A stretch of DNA of 64,000 nucleotides from Rhodococcus sp. SBT000017 (GTDB taxonomy: Bacteria; Actinomycetota; Actinomycetes; Mycobacteriales; Mycobacteriaceae). A program made the position numbers and the translations under genes. The notes under the pieces were generated by a model. The model saw only the letters and a list, made by a program, of their open reading frames with translations. It did not search any database and was not told the origin of the DNA. The DNA lies in the NCBI RefSeq assembly GCF_003688915.1, contig NZ_REFU01000001.1:3596001-3660000 (forward strand), in the 5' to 3' direction. Shown in pieces: positions 56,503 to 64,000 of this stretch. Numbering within the stretch: the stretch's first letter is position 1; each line of letters starts with the position of its first letter.

Positions 56503-57531
56503 ATGCGTACCACCCTCGCCGTACTAGGCGCTGTTTCGATCCTTGTTCTTGCCGGCTGTTCGTCCACGGCGACGACTGACGCGGCCACCCCGACCACCGG
56601 AAACTACCCGCTGGCCATCGACAATTGCGGCCGCGACGTCGTCGTCGACGCCCCACCGCAACGTGCGGTCTCGTTGAATCAGAGTTCGACGGAAATCCTT
56701 CTCTCACTCGGGTTGGCAGACCGCATGGTCGGCACCGCCACCTGGACCGATCCCGTCCGCGCAAACCTCGAATCGGAGAACGCGAAGGTCCCCAGGTTGG
56801 CGGACAACAAGCCCTCTTTGGAAGTGGTGTTGGACGCCGAGCCCGACTTCGTTTCCGCGTCGTTCGGCGGCACCCTCGGGCCGGGAGGCGTCGCCGACAG
56901 GGATCAGCTGGAGCAGCTCGGTGTGCCGAGCTACCTCTCTCCCACCGACTGCAACGGCAAGACCGACGACAGCGTCAACTCCGACGGCGCGCGCACATCA
57001 CCGCTCGAGATCGAGACCGTCTACCAGGAGATTCGCGAACTCGCAGCCATCTTCGACGTGCGTGATCGCGGCGAACGCTTCGTCCGCGAGCTGCAGGATC
57101 GCTTCGCGAAGGCTTCGGGAGCCGTCGACGCCTCGGGTGTGACGCTGGCGTACTGGTTCGCCGACACCGACACCCCGTACATGGCCGGATGCTGTGGATC
57201 GTCGGGCATCATCACCGGATCGGTCGGTGCCGAGAACATCTACGCCGACACCACCGACGAATGGCCGCAGGTCAATTGGGAGAGTGTTCTCGATCGCGAT
57301 CCCACCGCGCTCGTGCTCGCCGATCTGAGCCGTCGGAGCATCGCCGGTGATGCGCTCGACAGCAAGATCGGCTTCCTGGAATCGAATCCCGTCACGAGCC
57401 GCCTCACCGCCGTCGAGGACAAGCGGTACATCGTCGTCAACGGCGCCGACCTCAACCCGTCGATCCGCACGATCGACGGGGTCGAGAAAGTTGCTGCAGC
57501 TCTGCAGAATTGGGGACTGACCACCCCATGA
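56503..57531 (+). CDS. btuF: Corrinoid (B12) ABC transporter substrate-binding lipoprotein
   Basis: 342-aa exported lipoprotein, lipobox LAGC with Cys19. Type III (BtuF/FhuD) substrate-binding pattern: RAVSLNQSSTEILLSLGLADRMVGTATWTDP, KPSLEVVLDAEPDFVSASFGG and ENIYADTTDEWPQVNWESVLDRDPTALVL. The riboswitch upstream argues for a corrinoid rather than a siderophore. Stop overlaps the permease start as ATGA. Confidence 0.88.
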   Translation: MRTTLAVLGAVSILVLAGCSSTATTDAATPTTGNYPLAIDNCGRDVVVDAPPQRAVSLNQSSTEILLSLGLADRMVGTATWTDPVRANLESENAKVPRLADNKPSLEVVLDAEPDFVSASFGGTLGPGGVADRDQLEQLGVPSYLSPTDCNGKTDDSVNSDGARTSPLEIETVYQEIRELAAIFDVRDRGERFVRELQDRFAKASGAVDASGVTLAYWFADTDTPYMAGCCGSSGIITGSVGAENIYADTTDEWPQVNWESVLDRDPTALVLADLSRRSIAGDALDSKIGFLESNPVTSRLTAVEDKRYIVVNGADLNPSIRTIDGVEKVAAALQNWGLTTP

Positions 57532-58553
57532 GCCGGACCGATCGCGGGTTGCTGATCCCGCTTCTGCTCGGCGGCTTCGTGGTCTTGGTGCTCTCGATCG
57601 GCGTGGCCGTGATGATCGGCCCGGCCAGCGTGTCGGTGTCCGATGTGTATCGAGTGATACTGGGACACATCGGGATCGGCACGGCCGGAGTGAGCCGCAT
57701 CGAGGACGGTATCGTCTGGCAGTTGCGGTTGCCGCGAACGCTGCTCGCCGCCATCTGCGGTGCTGGCCTCGCGCTGTGCGGAGCCATCATGCAATCGCTG
57801 CTGCGCAATCCCCTGGCCGACCCGTTCGTGCTGGGTATCTCGTCGGGCGCATCCACCGGTGCCGTCGTCGTCGCAGTGCTCGGCGTCGGTGGCGGCGCAC
57901 TGTCGCTGTCCACCGGAGCGTTCGCCGGAGCGCTGCTGTCGTTCGTGCTGGTGATGCTGCTCGCCGCAGGTGCGGGCGGCGGCAACGACCGCGTCGTACT
58001 CGCGGGAGTGGCTGGTACACAGCTGTTCTCGGCTCTGACGTCGTTCATCGTCATCTCTTCGGCCGATGCCGAACAAACCCGGGGAGTGCTGTTCTGGCTG
58101 CTCGGCTCTTTGAGCGGCGCCGACTGGACAGACGTGGCACTGTGCGGTGCTGTGGCACTGCTTGGAATGGTGGTGTGCCTGTTCAACACCTCGGCCCTCG
58201 ATGCCTTCACCTTCGGGCACGACGCGGCCGCATCCCTCGGCGTTCCGGTGAAATATGTGCGAATCCTGTTGCTGGTCATCACCGCAGTGATCACCGCCGC
58301 CCTCGTCAGTGCCGCCGGAGCCATAGGATTCGTAGGCCTGGTTCTTCCGCATGCCGCCCGATTCCTCGTGGGAGCGCGCCACCGAAGACTGCTCCCGACG
58401 ACGGTGGTGATGGGCGCGATCTTCATGGTCTGGGTCGACACCATCGCCCGAACGGTGTTCGCACCGCAGGAAATTCCAGTCGGAGTGGTCACGGCACTGA
58501 TCGGTGTGCCGGCCTTCGCACTGATTCTCTTTCGGCTACGGAGATCTCGATGA
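57528..58553 (+). CDS. btuC: Corrinoid ABC transporter permease (FecCD family)
   Basis: 341-aa membrane permease, about ten helices. Motifs LRLPRTLLAAICGAGLALCGAIMQSLLRNPLADPFVLGISSGAS and AGAIGFVGLVLPHAARFLVGARHRRLLP, the latter being the ATPase coupling region. ATG 57528 overlaps the btuF stop; its stop overlaps the ATPase start. Confidence 0.93.
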   Translation: MSRTDRGLLIPLLLGGFVVLVLSIGVAVMIGPASVSVSDVYRVILGHIGIGTAGVSRIEDGIVWQLRLPRTLLAAICGAGLALCGAIMQSLLRNPLADPFVLGISSGASTGAVVVAVLGVGGGALSLSTGAFAGALLSFVLVMLLAAGAGGGNDRVVLAGVAGTQLFSALTSFIVISSADAEQTRGVLFWLLGSLSGADWTDVALCGAVALLGMVVCLFNTSALDAFTFGHDAAASLGVPVKYVRILLLVITAVITAALVSAAGAIGFVGLVLPHAARFLVGARHRRLLPTTVVMGAIFMVWVDTIARTVFAPQEIPVGVVTALIGVPAFALILFRLRRSR

Positions 58554-59338
58554 CACTGCACGCGACGGACATTCGATGGACCCGCGGTGGACACCCGATC
58601 CTCGACGGCATCAGCTTCGAGCCGGAACCCGGCGAGACCATCGGCCTGATCGGACCCAACGGCTCGGGCAAATCCTCGCTACTGCGCATTCTCGCCGGCA
58701 TCGTCGCCCCCGACAGCGGCGACGTGCTGCTCGACGGAGACAACCTGCGAACATTGCGTCGACGCCGCATCGCCAGACGCGTGGCAATGGTCGACCAACA
58801 CTCCGACACCGACGTCGACATCAGCGTCCGCGATGTCGTCCGCCTCGGCCGCATCCCCCATCACGGCATCCTCGGCGGCGACGCATCCGACGACGACGCC
58901 GCGATAGCGCAGGCACTCACCGACACCGCCATGGCATCGAAAGCCGGCCGACGATGGCACACCCTCTCCGGCGGCGAACGCCAACGAGTCCAGATCGCCC
59001 GCGCCCTCGCCCAACAACCCACCGAACTACTTCTCGACGAGCCGACCAATCACCTCGACATCCAACACCAACTCGACATCCTCACCCTCGTCGCAGGCCT
59101 ACCCCTGAGCAGCTACATCGCCCTGCACGACCTCAACCTCGCCGCCATGTTCTGCAACCGCATCATCGTCCTGAACAACGGCGCCATCGTGGCATCGGGA
59201 ACCCCGAACGAAGTGATCACCGAACACCTGGTGCGCACGGTATACAACGTGCACGCCAGCGTGACGAATGCCGACAACTACCCACAGGTGACCTATCGCC
59301 GCCCCACCCCTTCCGACCCTGGAGTCCACTCGATGTGA
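58550..59338 (+). CDS. btuD: Corrinoid ABC transporter ATP-binding protein
   Basis: 262-aa ATPase: Walker A GPNGSGKS (35-42), signature LSGGERQR (from 139), Walker B LLLDEPTNHLD (160-170), H-loop ALHDLNLAAMF. ATG overlaps btuC. The last residues VHSM and the TGA stop come from the hairpin repeat starting at 59323, so the native C-terminus was probably replaced. Confidence 0.92.
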   Translation: MTLHATDIRWTRGGHPILDGISFEPEPGETIGLIGPNGSGKSSLLRILAGIVAPDSGDVLLDGDNLRTLRRRRIARRVAMVDQHSDTDVDISVRDVVRLGRIPHHGILGGDASDDDAAIAQALTDTAMASKAGRRWHTLSGGERQRVQIARALAQQPTELLLDEPTNHLDIQHQLDILTLVAGLPLSSYIALHDLNLAAMFCNRIIVLNNGAIVASGTPNEVITEHLVRTVYNVHASVTNADNYPQVTYRRPTPSDPGVHSM

Positions 59339-59378
59339 CATTGACCCCCGAAAAGGCCACTGAACGTCACATTGAGTA
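59323..59378 (+). repeat. Intergenic hairpin repeat, copy 6, supplying the btuD stop
   Basis: Left arm AGTCCACTCGATGTGACATT, spacer GACCCCCGAAAAGGCCACTG, right arm AACGTCACATTGAGT. Read in the btuD frame, GTC CAC TCG ATG TGA ends the protein. Convergent gene end (btuD and the NTF2-like gene). Confidence 0.9.
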
Positions 59379-59417
59379 CCGGCGGAACGCACAGTGTCAC
59401 GCCGGGGCCGGCGGGAT

Positions 59418-59894
59418 CTAGAGTTGCCGCAGTTTCTTCTCGAATGCGTCGATGCGAGTGGTGTCCTCGAAGAAGTCTTCCTGCGAGATGATTTTCCCCC
59501 AGCTCGTGCGGACCAGGAGCACGGTGCGATTGTTGTAGATCTGGGTGCCGTCGGCTGCGTGGGCTCGGTCGTCGAAGCGGGCGAGCAGGGTCATTCGCCA
59601 GGGTGCGCCGCCGCTGTAGATTTCGGTGATCTGGCCTTGGATACCGGCTGCGACGAGGTCCTGGAAGAATCTTTCGATGGCTGCGCGACCGCGGTGGGTG
59701 CCCGACCAGCGGCTGTCTCCCTCGGCGAACTTGAGCACAGCGTCTCGGTGGAAGGACGACAGCAGCGGTCGGTAGTTGCCGTTGTTCAGTGCTTCGATGT
59801 CTCGCTGCAGCTTGAGTGTCAGCGCTCGCATCAGCAGGAGCTTGAATGCGAAGGCCGTCGAGATGCCGGCCAGAAATCTCAGTTGCATGCCCAT
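59418..59894 (-). CDS. NTF2-like (SnoaL-type) protein
   Basis: 158-aa cone-fold protein, hydrophobic N-terminus (MGMQLRFLAGISTAFAFKLLLM), then LQRDIEALNNGNYRPLLSSFHRDAVLKFAEGDSRWSGTHRGRAAIERFFQDL, the usual SnoaL/NTF2 landmark, and AHAADGTQIYNNRTVLLVRTSWGKI. Function unknown. Convergent with btuD. Confidence 0.8.
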   Translation of the reverse strand: MGMQLRFLAGISTAFAFKLLLMRALTLKLQRDIEALNNGNYRPLLSSFHRDAVLKFAEGDSRWSGTHRGRAAIERFFQDLVAAGIQGQITEIYSGGAPWRMTLLARFDDRAHAADGTQIYNNRTVLLVRTSWGKIISQEDFFEDTTRIDAFEKKLRQL

Positions 59895-59948
59895 ACGTTT
59901 GCCTACCGTTCACCGGCGTGTCAATCGAGTCGGCGGTACGTTCGGTCG

Positions 59949-60317
59949 ATGATTCATCATGTGCAGGTCGCGTGTCCGGCGGGTGGCGAAGACCGCGAGA
60001 GGGAGTTCTACTCGGGTGCTCTCGGCTGGGAGGAGATTCCGAAGCCGCCGCTGTTGGCCGTCCGCGGCGGCTGTTGGTTTCGGGTGCCGGGCCTGGGTGG
60101 TCCCGATGGTGAGGTCCATATTGGCATCGAGGACGACTTTCGTCCGGCAGTGAAGGCGCACCCGGCTTTTGTCACCGACGTCGATGCGACCGCTGTGGCG
60201 TTGACGTCTGCCGGCTACCCGGTGAACTGGGCCGACCCCGAGGAGATCCCGGGTCGCAGACGGTTCCATACCCGTGATGGAGTGGGCAATCGCATCGAAT
60301 TCGTGGCAGCTCGATAG
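59949..60317 (+). CDS. VOC family (glyoxalase-like) protein
   Basis: 122-aa protein with two beta-alpha-beta-beta-beta modules: IHHVQVACPAGGEDREREFYSGALGWEEI and WADPEEIPGRRRFHTRDGVGNRIEFV, which hold candidate metal ligands (His, Glu). Glyoxalase/dioxygenase/resistance members share the fold; activity unknown. ATG 59949. Confidence 0.87.
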   Translation: MIHHVQVACPAGGEDREREFYSGALGWEEIPKPPLLAVRGGCWFRVPGLGGPDGEVHIGIEDDFRPAVKAHPAFVTDVDATAVALTSAGYPVNWADPEEIPGRRRFHTRDGVGNRIEFVAAR

Positions 60318-60452
60318 CTGTCGAGTGTCATCGTTGCGCCAAGAGTCGACCTTCTGAATATCCGGGTCAGGTGGTTCAAGTATCGAAGACGATGCATGTG
60401 TTGAAAGACGCAGCGGTGGCGGCAGGCCGGGGCATCGTGGACGATCGACTTC

Positions 60453-60938
60453 ATGCAGAGTTGGGATGATCGAATGGCGGAATTCTGGCGCGACGCGGAC
60501 GATACAGATCCCGTTCGTATGCGGATTCAGATCGACCAATTGCTCTCCTCTGCACAGTGTTCCGATGCCCGTGGATTGTTCGAGCGAGCTTCCCTGGAAG
60601 ACTTCCTGGGCGAAGAATCCGCGGCCGTCCCGCTGTACGAGGCATCGTTGTCCCACGGGCTCGATGTCGACAGGGAGAACCAGGCTCGGATTCAACTGGC
60701 GAGCTCGCTCCGCAACGTAGGCCGACAGGACGACGCGTTGCGAGTGCTCGAGGAGTTCGAGTTCTCGACCGATTACTTGTCTGCGCGAGATGCATTCGTG
60801 GCACTCGCATTGTGGGACAAGGGGGACGGTGCGCAGGCATTGCGGAACGCACTGCACGCGGCAGATCCGGCGCTGGGGAGATACCGTCGAGCAATCGGGG
60901 CCTACGCGGCGGAGTTGTTCAACGACAGACAACCGTGA
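60453..60938 (+). CDS. Tetratricopeptide-repeat protein
   Basis: 161-aa all-helical protein, with repeat-like segments SDARGLFERASLEDFLGEESAAVPLYEASLSHGL and ARIQLASSLRNVGRQDDALRVLEEFEF typical of TPR-type hairpins. No catalytic motif. Role unknown, probably protein binding. Start ATG 60453 precedes MQSWDDRMAEFW; the upstream gap of 135 nt shows nothing else. Confidence 0.78.
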   Translation: MQSWDDRMAEFWRDADDTDPVRMRIQIDQLLSSAQCSDARGLFERASLEDFLGEESAAVPLYEASLSHGLDVDRENQARIQLASSLRNVGRQDDALRVLEEFEFSTDYLSARDAFVALALWDKGDGAQALRNALHAADPALGRYRRAIGAYAAELFNDRQP

Positions 60939-61020
60939 GGTCGGAACGGAACAATCGAGTCGTCGACGGCGTTCTCGGTAGAAGTTCGTGCACGCTTGTT
61001 TCGACGACCGAGGAGAAGCC

Positions 61021-61452
61021 ATGACCGCGAGCTCTTACGATCCACATGCGCTTCTCGAGCAGAGCCGAATCGGCGTGCTCGCCACCATCAAAGCCAGCGG
61101 AATGCCGCAGCTCTCGCCGGTGACACCGTTCTACGACCTGGCAGCCGGCACCATCACCATCTCGGTCACCGACGGGCGAGCGAAAACGGCGAATCTGCGC
61201 CGAGACCCTCGTGCCGCGCTCGAAGTGACCAGCGCCGACGGCACAGCATGGGCAACGGCCGAAGGAACCGTCACCCTCACCGGCCCGGGATCGTCACCCG
61301 ACAGCCCCGAAGTCGATGCTCTGGTGGACTACTTCCGCGCCGCAGCGGGTGAACACCCCGATTGGAACGAATACCGAGCAGTCATGGTCGCTGATCGACG
61401 AGTACTGATGACCATCTCGGTGACACACGTCTACGGCCAATCGATTGCCTGA
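61021..61452 (+). CDS. PPOX-class F420-dependent-like enzyme
   Basis: 143-aa split-barrel oxidoreductase: LLEQSRIGVLATIKASGMPQLSPVTPFYD, ISVTDGRAKTANLRRDPRAALEVTS, ending in SVTHVYGQSIA. Matches the F420/FMN-binding family (Rv1155 type). ATG 61021 with GAGGAGAAG upstream. Substrate unknown. Second PPOX-type gene in the window besides 52101-52520. Confidence 0.87.
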   Translation: MTASSYDPHALLEQSRIGVLATIKASGMPQLSPVTPFYDLAAGTITISVTDGRAKTANLRRDPRAALEVTSADGTAWATAEGTVTLTGPGSSPDSPEVDALVDYFRAAAGEHPDWNEYRAVMVADRRVLMTISVTHVYGQSIA

Positions 61453-61462
61453 TCCCCCTGCC

Positions 61463-61517
61463 AGTCCACTCGATGTGACATTGACTGCCGAAAAGTCCAC
61501 TGAACGTCACATTGACT
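61463..61517 (+). repeat. Intergenic hairpin repeat, copy 7
   Basis: Left arm AGTCCACTCGATGTGACATT, spacer GACTGCCGAAAAGTCCACTG, right arm AACGTCACATTGACT. Between convergent genes (PPOX enzyme and DUF3237 gene). Confidence 0.9.
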
Positions 61518-61534
61518 GCGCGGAATCGCATCGG

Positions 61535-61990
61535 TCACGTGACCTGATAGATGTCCAGCTCCACGGAGTTCGGTAATCGCTGGCCGGACCCGATGAATAT
61601 CCGCTCGCTCATCCACCGGAGTCTGTTCGCGGCGGAGGACAGTCTGGGTTGACTACGGAAGTAGATGCGATCGGCGGGCACGTCTTCTCCGCGGATCAGT
61701 GCGTCGATGTCTGCGCGGGTTCCGCTTCGGATACCGGTGTTGTGAACAGATATTCGTTCGCCCGCATCGGTCTCGAGTGCGTATCGGGCATCGAGTTCGG
61801 TAAGAGTGGCGGTCCGAAGTATCTGGTTATCGGCACCGCCGGGGAGAATGATGCCTTTCATCAAGGGGCCCTCAACGGTCCCGCCGAGAATCGGGACGAG
61901 ACGGCGATGCCCATCGGATACCTGGCCCAGGTCGATCGGCTCGCCTACTGTCACGGACAGATGTGCGATGAAGGTCAGGTCCGGCTGCAT
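61535..61990 (-). CDS. DUF3237 family protein
   Basis: 151-aa protein: LTFIAHLSVTVGEPIDLGQVSDGHRRLVPILGGTVEGPLMKGIILPGGADNQILR and LDARYALETDAGERISVHNTGIR are DUF3237 hallmarks. Enzymatic role not established. ATG 61990 lies 1 nt after the padC stop, so it is cotranscribed and likely translationally coupled with padC. Confidence 0.87.
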   Translation of the reverse strand: MQPDLTFIAHLSVTVGEPIDLGQVSDGHRRLVPILGGTVEGPLMKGIILPGGADNQILRTATLTELDARYALETDAGERISVHNTGIRSGTRADIDALIRGEDVPADRIYFRSQPRLSSAANRLRWMSERIFIGSGQRLPNSVELDIYQVT

Positions 61991-61991
61991 G

Positions 61992-62519
61992 TCAGTTGGT
62001 CCTGTCGGCGAATCCGTCGGGAAGATCCGCGGGAGCCACGGCCACGATGCTCTCGTCGTCTACGCCGACGTACTCGAACAGGGTGATGGTGGCGAATTCT
62101 GGAACCACATAGATGGGGTAAGTCGGGCCCGCGTCGCGGTAGGCGCGCATTCGGTCTAGGTGATCGTTCTGAAAGAGAACAGTTTTGGTTCCGTCGAGTT
62201 CGATCCACTGCGGGAAGAAGATCGTGCCGTGCAGGCGCCGCTTGCCGGGAATGACGTTGACGACGACGGATGTCCCAGTGGGCTCGTTCCATGAGATCTT
62301 GTAGACGTCGTCGTCGAGTTGGACCAGATCGACTTGCTGGTCCTTGACCCATCGGCCACCGACCATGCCGGTGTGGATGCGGTAGTCGATCGTCGTGGCG
62401 TTTTTGACGTACATCTCGTACTGCCACTTGTTCGCGTACGTGTAGATGAATCGGTGGCCGACGATGCCGCTGAGGTCCTGATTCGGGACCGGATTCTGTA
62501 CCGAGGTGTCTGTATTCAT
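61992..62519 (-). CDS. padC: Phenolic acid decarboxylase
   Basis: 175-aa cofactor-free enzyme decarboxylating ferulic, coumaric and caffeic acids to vinylphenols. Strong family match: [97 protein letters not shown] and [14 protein letters not shown]; conserved Tyr, Arg and Glu active-site residues are within these stretches. Divergent from the MarR gene. Confidence 0.95.
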   Translation of the reverse strand: MNTDTSVQNPVPNQDLSGIVGHRFIYTYANKWQYEMYVKNATTIDYRIHTGMVGGRWVKDQQVDLVQLDDDVYKISWNEPTGTSVVVNVIPGKRRLHGTIFFPQWIELDGTKTVLFQNDHLDRMRAYRDAGPTYPIYVVPEFATITLFEYVGVDDESIVAVAPADLPDGFADRTN

Positions 62520-62526
62520 AAGGCCA

Positions 62527-62555
62527 TTTTGTCACAAAACTATGTTTGCGGCAAA
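62527..62555. promoter_or_regulatory. Two tandem palindromes in the padC/marR intergenic region
   Basis: TTTTGTCACAAAA (62527-62539) and TTTGCGGCAAA (62545-62555) are perfect palindromes with a 1-nt centre. They share the TTTG/CAAA half site and their centres are 17 bp apart. Good MarR operator candidates for autoregulation and control of padC. Confidence 0.7.
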
Positions 62556-62578
62556 ACTACATGTGAGATCATCGAACG

Positions 62579-63022
62579 ATGCACTCCTCCGCGATCGAAC
62601 TCGGGCGACAACTGGGGCCGCTGCGACGCTCGTTGCTCCGTGCGACCCGCGAGGCCGCGGACTTGCCGGACCTCCCGGACTCGCACGTCGAAGTGATGAG
62701 GGCCCTAGCCGATAAGCCGTCGATGAGCCCCGGAGTCCTCGCCGCACATCTCAACCTCGCCCGTTCCACCGTCAGTAACCTGATCAAGGCAATGGTCGAC
62801 GCGGGTCTCGTCGAACGATCGATCTCGTCGAACGACCTCCGGGGAGCCAACCTGACGGCGTCGCCGAAGGCCCTCCGTCTCCTCAACGAATACGACGCAG
62901 TCAGCTCGCAGGTGCTATCGGACGCACTCGACGAGCTGACCGAGGACAGCCGTCGAGCACTCTCTGCGGCAATCCCTGCTTTGACCGACATCACGGAAAT
63001 CCTCTCTCGCCGATCGTCCTGA
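62579..63022 (+). CDS. MarR-family regulator
   Basis: 147-aa winged-helix protein: VEVMRALADKPSMSPGVLAAHLNLARSTVSNLIKAMVDAGLVERSISSNDLRGANLTASPKALRLL covers the wHTH with the basic wing. Divergent to padC, so the likely repressor of phenolic acid decarboxylation with phenolic acids as inducers. ATG 62579. Confidence 0.92.
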   Translation: MHSSAIELGRQLGPLRRSLLRATREAADLPDLPDSHVEVMRALADKPSMSPGVLAAHLNLARSTVSNLIKAMVDAGLVERSISSNDLRGANLTASPKALRLLNEYDAVSSQVLSDALDELTEDSRRALSAAIPALTDITEILSRRSS

Positions 63023-63044
63023 GCTCTCGGCTCGGTCAACCGAA

Positions 63045-63099
63045 AGTCCACTCGATGTGACATTGACTGCCGAAAAGTCCACTGAATGTCACATCGAGT
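63045..63099 (+). repeat. Intergenic hairpin repeat, copy 8 (perfect stem)
   Basis: Arms ACTCGATGTGACATT and AATGTCACATCGAGT are perfectly complementary (15 bp); spacer GACTGCCGAAAAGTCCACTG can form an inner GACT/AGTC helix. Between convergent marR and the membrane protein gene. Confidence 0.93.
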
Positions 63100-63125
63100 A
63101 CCCGCGAGGGACTCCGTAGTTGGAG

Positions 63126-63620
63126 TCAGGCAACAGTGGTCATGTCGCGCACCAATCGAGGTGTGCGCAGCTGACGAACAGTCGAAAACCAACTGCGTGC
63201 GGGATAAGAAAGTCTGACGACGAAGTAGTTGACGAACTCGATGACTCCGAGGAGCCACACCGCAACGACAGCGAGAGCCGCACCGATCCCGGCGGGAAAC
63301 CATACGACGATGCCCACCAACCCGCCAGCCAGCAACGCGACGTCGACGATTCGACATACCCGGTACACCCCGCGGAGGAAGACGGGCATCGGGTGGTGTT
63401 CTACCCAGGAACGCGCCAGCAGCCAGTAGATACCCGCTTGTACGAGCACGATCAGCAATGGGACAAGGGCGGACCACAACGCGAGACGGTCCTGCTGGTC
63501 GTCGAGCCTCGGTATCGCCATGGTGAGGGCGACCGCCAGGAAGACAGCTGCTGCGGCAAGCTCGCCGAGCCCCAGCGACAGATATCGCCGACGCAGCGCC
63601 TCGCGTCGACCGGCCAACAT
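63126..63620 (-). CDS. Four-helix membrane protein of unknown function
   Basis: 164-aa protein with about four hydrophobic segments: ELAAAAVFLAVALTMAI, ALVPLLIVLVQAGIYWLLA, VDVALLAGGLVGIVVWF and AALAVVAVWLLGVIEFVNYFVV. Arg-rich N-terminus. I do not recognise the family. Flanked by hairpin repeats on both sides. Confidence 0.75.
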   Translation of the reverse strand: MLAGRREALRRRYLSLGLGELAAAAVFLAVALTMAIPRLDDQQDRLALWSALVPLLIVLVQAGIYWLLARSWVEHHPMPVFLRGVYRVCRIVDVALLAGGLVGIVVWFPAGIGAALAVVAVWLLGVIEFVNYFVVRLSYPARSWFSTVRQLRTPRLVRDMTTVA

Positions 63621-63682
63621 GCCGTCAGACTACCGAGCACGGCGGCCGAGACCGATCGGCCGTGCGCTGGTCTCCCTCCGGC

Positions 63683-63740
63683 AGTCCACTCGATGTGACA
63701 TTGACCCCCAAAAAGGCCACTGAATGTCACATTGAGTGGC
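63683..63740 (+). repeat. Intergenic hairpin repeat, copy 9
   Basis: Left arm AGTCCACTCGATGTGACATT, spacer GACCCCCAAAAAGGCCACTG, right arm AATGTCACATTGAGTGG. Between two minus-strand genes, near the 3' end of the truncated gene at 63781. Confidence 0.9.
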
Positions 63741-63780
63741 CATGGAAGGCGGGGCGGGGAGGGGAAGGAGTGAGGGACGG

Positions 63781-64000
63781 CTATCGAGTTCGTTGGACTG
63801 GAATCCAGAGTTCTCCCGCTCCCGAGGTCCAGTCGGGGGAGGCTTCGGTGACGGTCAGGATTTCCGGCCCCGGGATCACTTCGTAGGGGTTGGAGGGGAA
63901 CCATTCGCTGAAGGCGTCGGCCCAGAGTTGTTGGAGTGCGGGGGCGAGTGCGGTGTCGCTGCTCGTCTCGAACACCGCCCATGTCGATGCGGCCACGGCG
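63781..64000 (-). CDS. GyrI-like/AraC-type effector-binding domain protein (5' truncated)
   Basis: The C-terminal 72 residues are inside the window; the frame stays open past base 64000. Ending WAVFETSSDTALAPALQQLWADAFSEWFPSNPYEVIPGPEILTV...GELWIPVQRTR shows the GyrI-like/AraC effector-binding pattern (WFP...Y, E-WIPV). It may be the tail of a transcriptional regulator or a stand-alone ligand-binding protein. Confidence 0.7.
   Translation of the reverse strand, partial: AVAASTWAVFETSSDTALAPALQQLWADAFSEWFPSNPYEVIPGPEILTVTEASPDWTSGAGELWIPVQRTR

Noticed and set aside
56503..59338. Siderophore (iron) uptake system
   Set aside because: The cobalamin riboswitch directly upstream makes corrinoid transport the better call.

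Overview
This 64-kb window is high-GC actinobacterial DNA, best explained as the origin-proximal part of a Rhodococcus-type (mycolic-acid actinomycete) chromosome. The first 30 kb keeps the gene order known from mycobacteria and rhodococci downstream of dnaA-dnaN: gnd, recF, dciA, gyrB, gyrA, a DUF3566 protein, tRNA-Ile, tRNA-Ala, cwsA, ppiA, crgA, a trpG-type amidotransferase, then the reverse-strand cell-shape and signalling cluster fhaA-fhaB-pstP-rodA-pbpA-pknA-pknB. dnaA, dnaN and oriC lie outside the window. The species is inferred from synteny and protein character only.

Layout. 1-11 kb: replication genes (gnd end, recF, dciA, gyrB, gyrA), interrupted by a translationally coupled metal-dependent hydrolase and flavin/2Fe-2S reductase pair. 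11-20 kb: two tRNAs, a DLW-39 small protein, an acyl-ACP desaturase, a diguanylate cyclase, a DUF1023-type hydrolase, cwsA, ppiA, a zinc-finger rhomboid, a PH-domain protein, crgA, a DUF881 protein and the amidotransferase. 20-30 kb: the Ser/Thr kinase, phosphatase and FHA cluster with the elongation transglycosylase/transpeptidase pair, read leftwards. pstP carries an apparent 1-nt frameshift. 30-37 kb: tRNA-Leu and gltBD. 37-64 kb is accessory: cutinase, two regulator/MFS divergent pairs, a YhgE/Pip-like membrane protein, FabH, lysX, an AbiEi-like protein, an EAL phosphodiesterase, a cobalamin-riboswitch btuFCD transporter, F420/PPOX-type proteins, and a MarR-controlled phenolic acid decarboxylase operon.

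How the genes work together. RecF, DciA and gyrase serve replication and repair. CwsA, CrgA, PbpA, RodA, PknA, PknB, PstP, FhaA and FhaB form one envelope-growth and division control module. GltBD makes glutamate. LysX modifies membrane lipid charge. BtuFCD imports corrinoids under riboswitch control. PadC removes phenolic acids under MarR control.

The most distinctive unexplained structure is a family of about 55-60 bp intergenic hairpin repeats. I found nine copies plus one half copy. They sit mostly at gene 3' ends and one supplies the stop codon of btuD. I do not recognise this family. Clusters of DnaA-box-like 9-mers flank crgA and precede the AbiEi-like gene.
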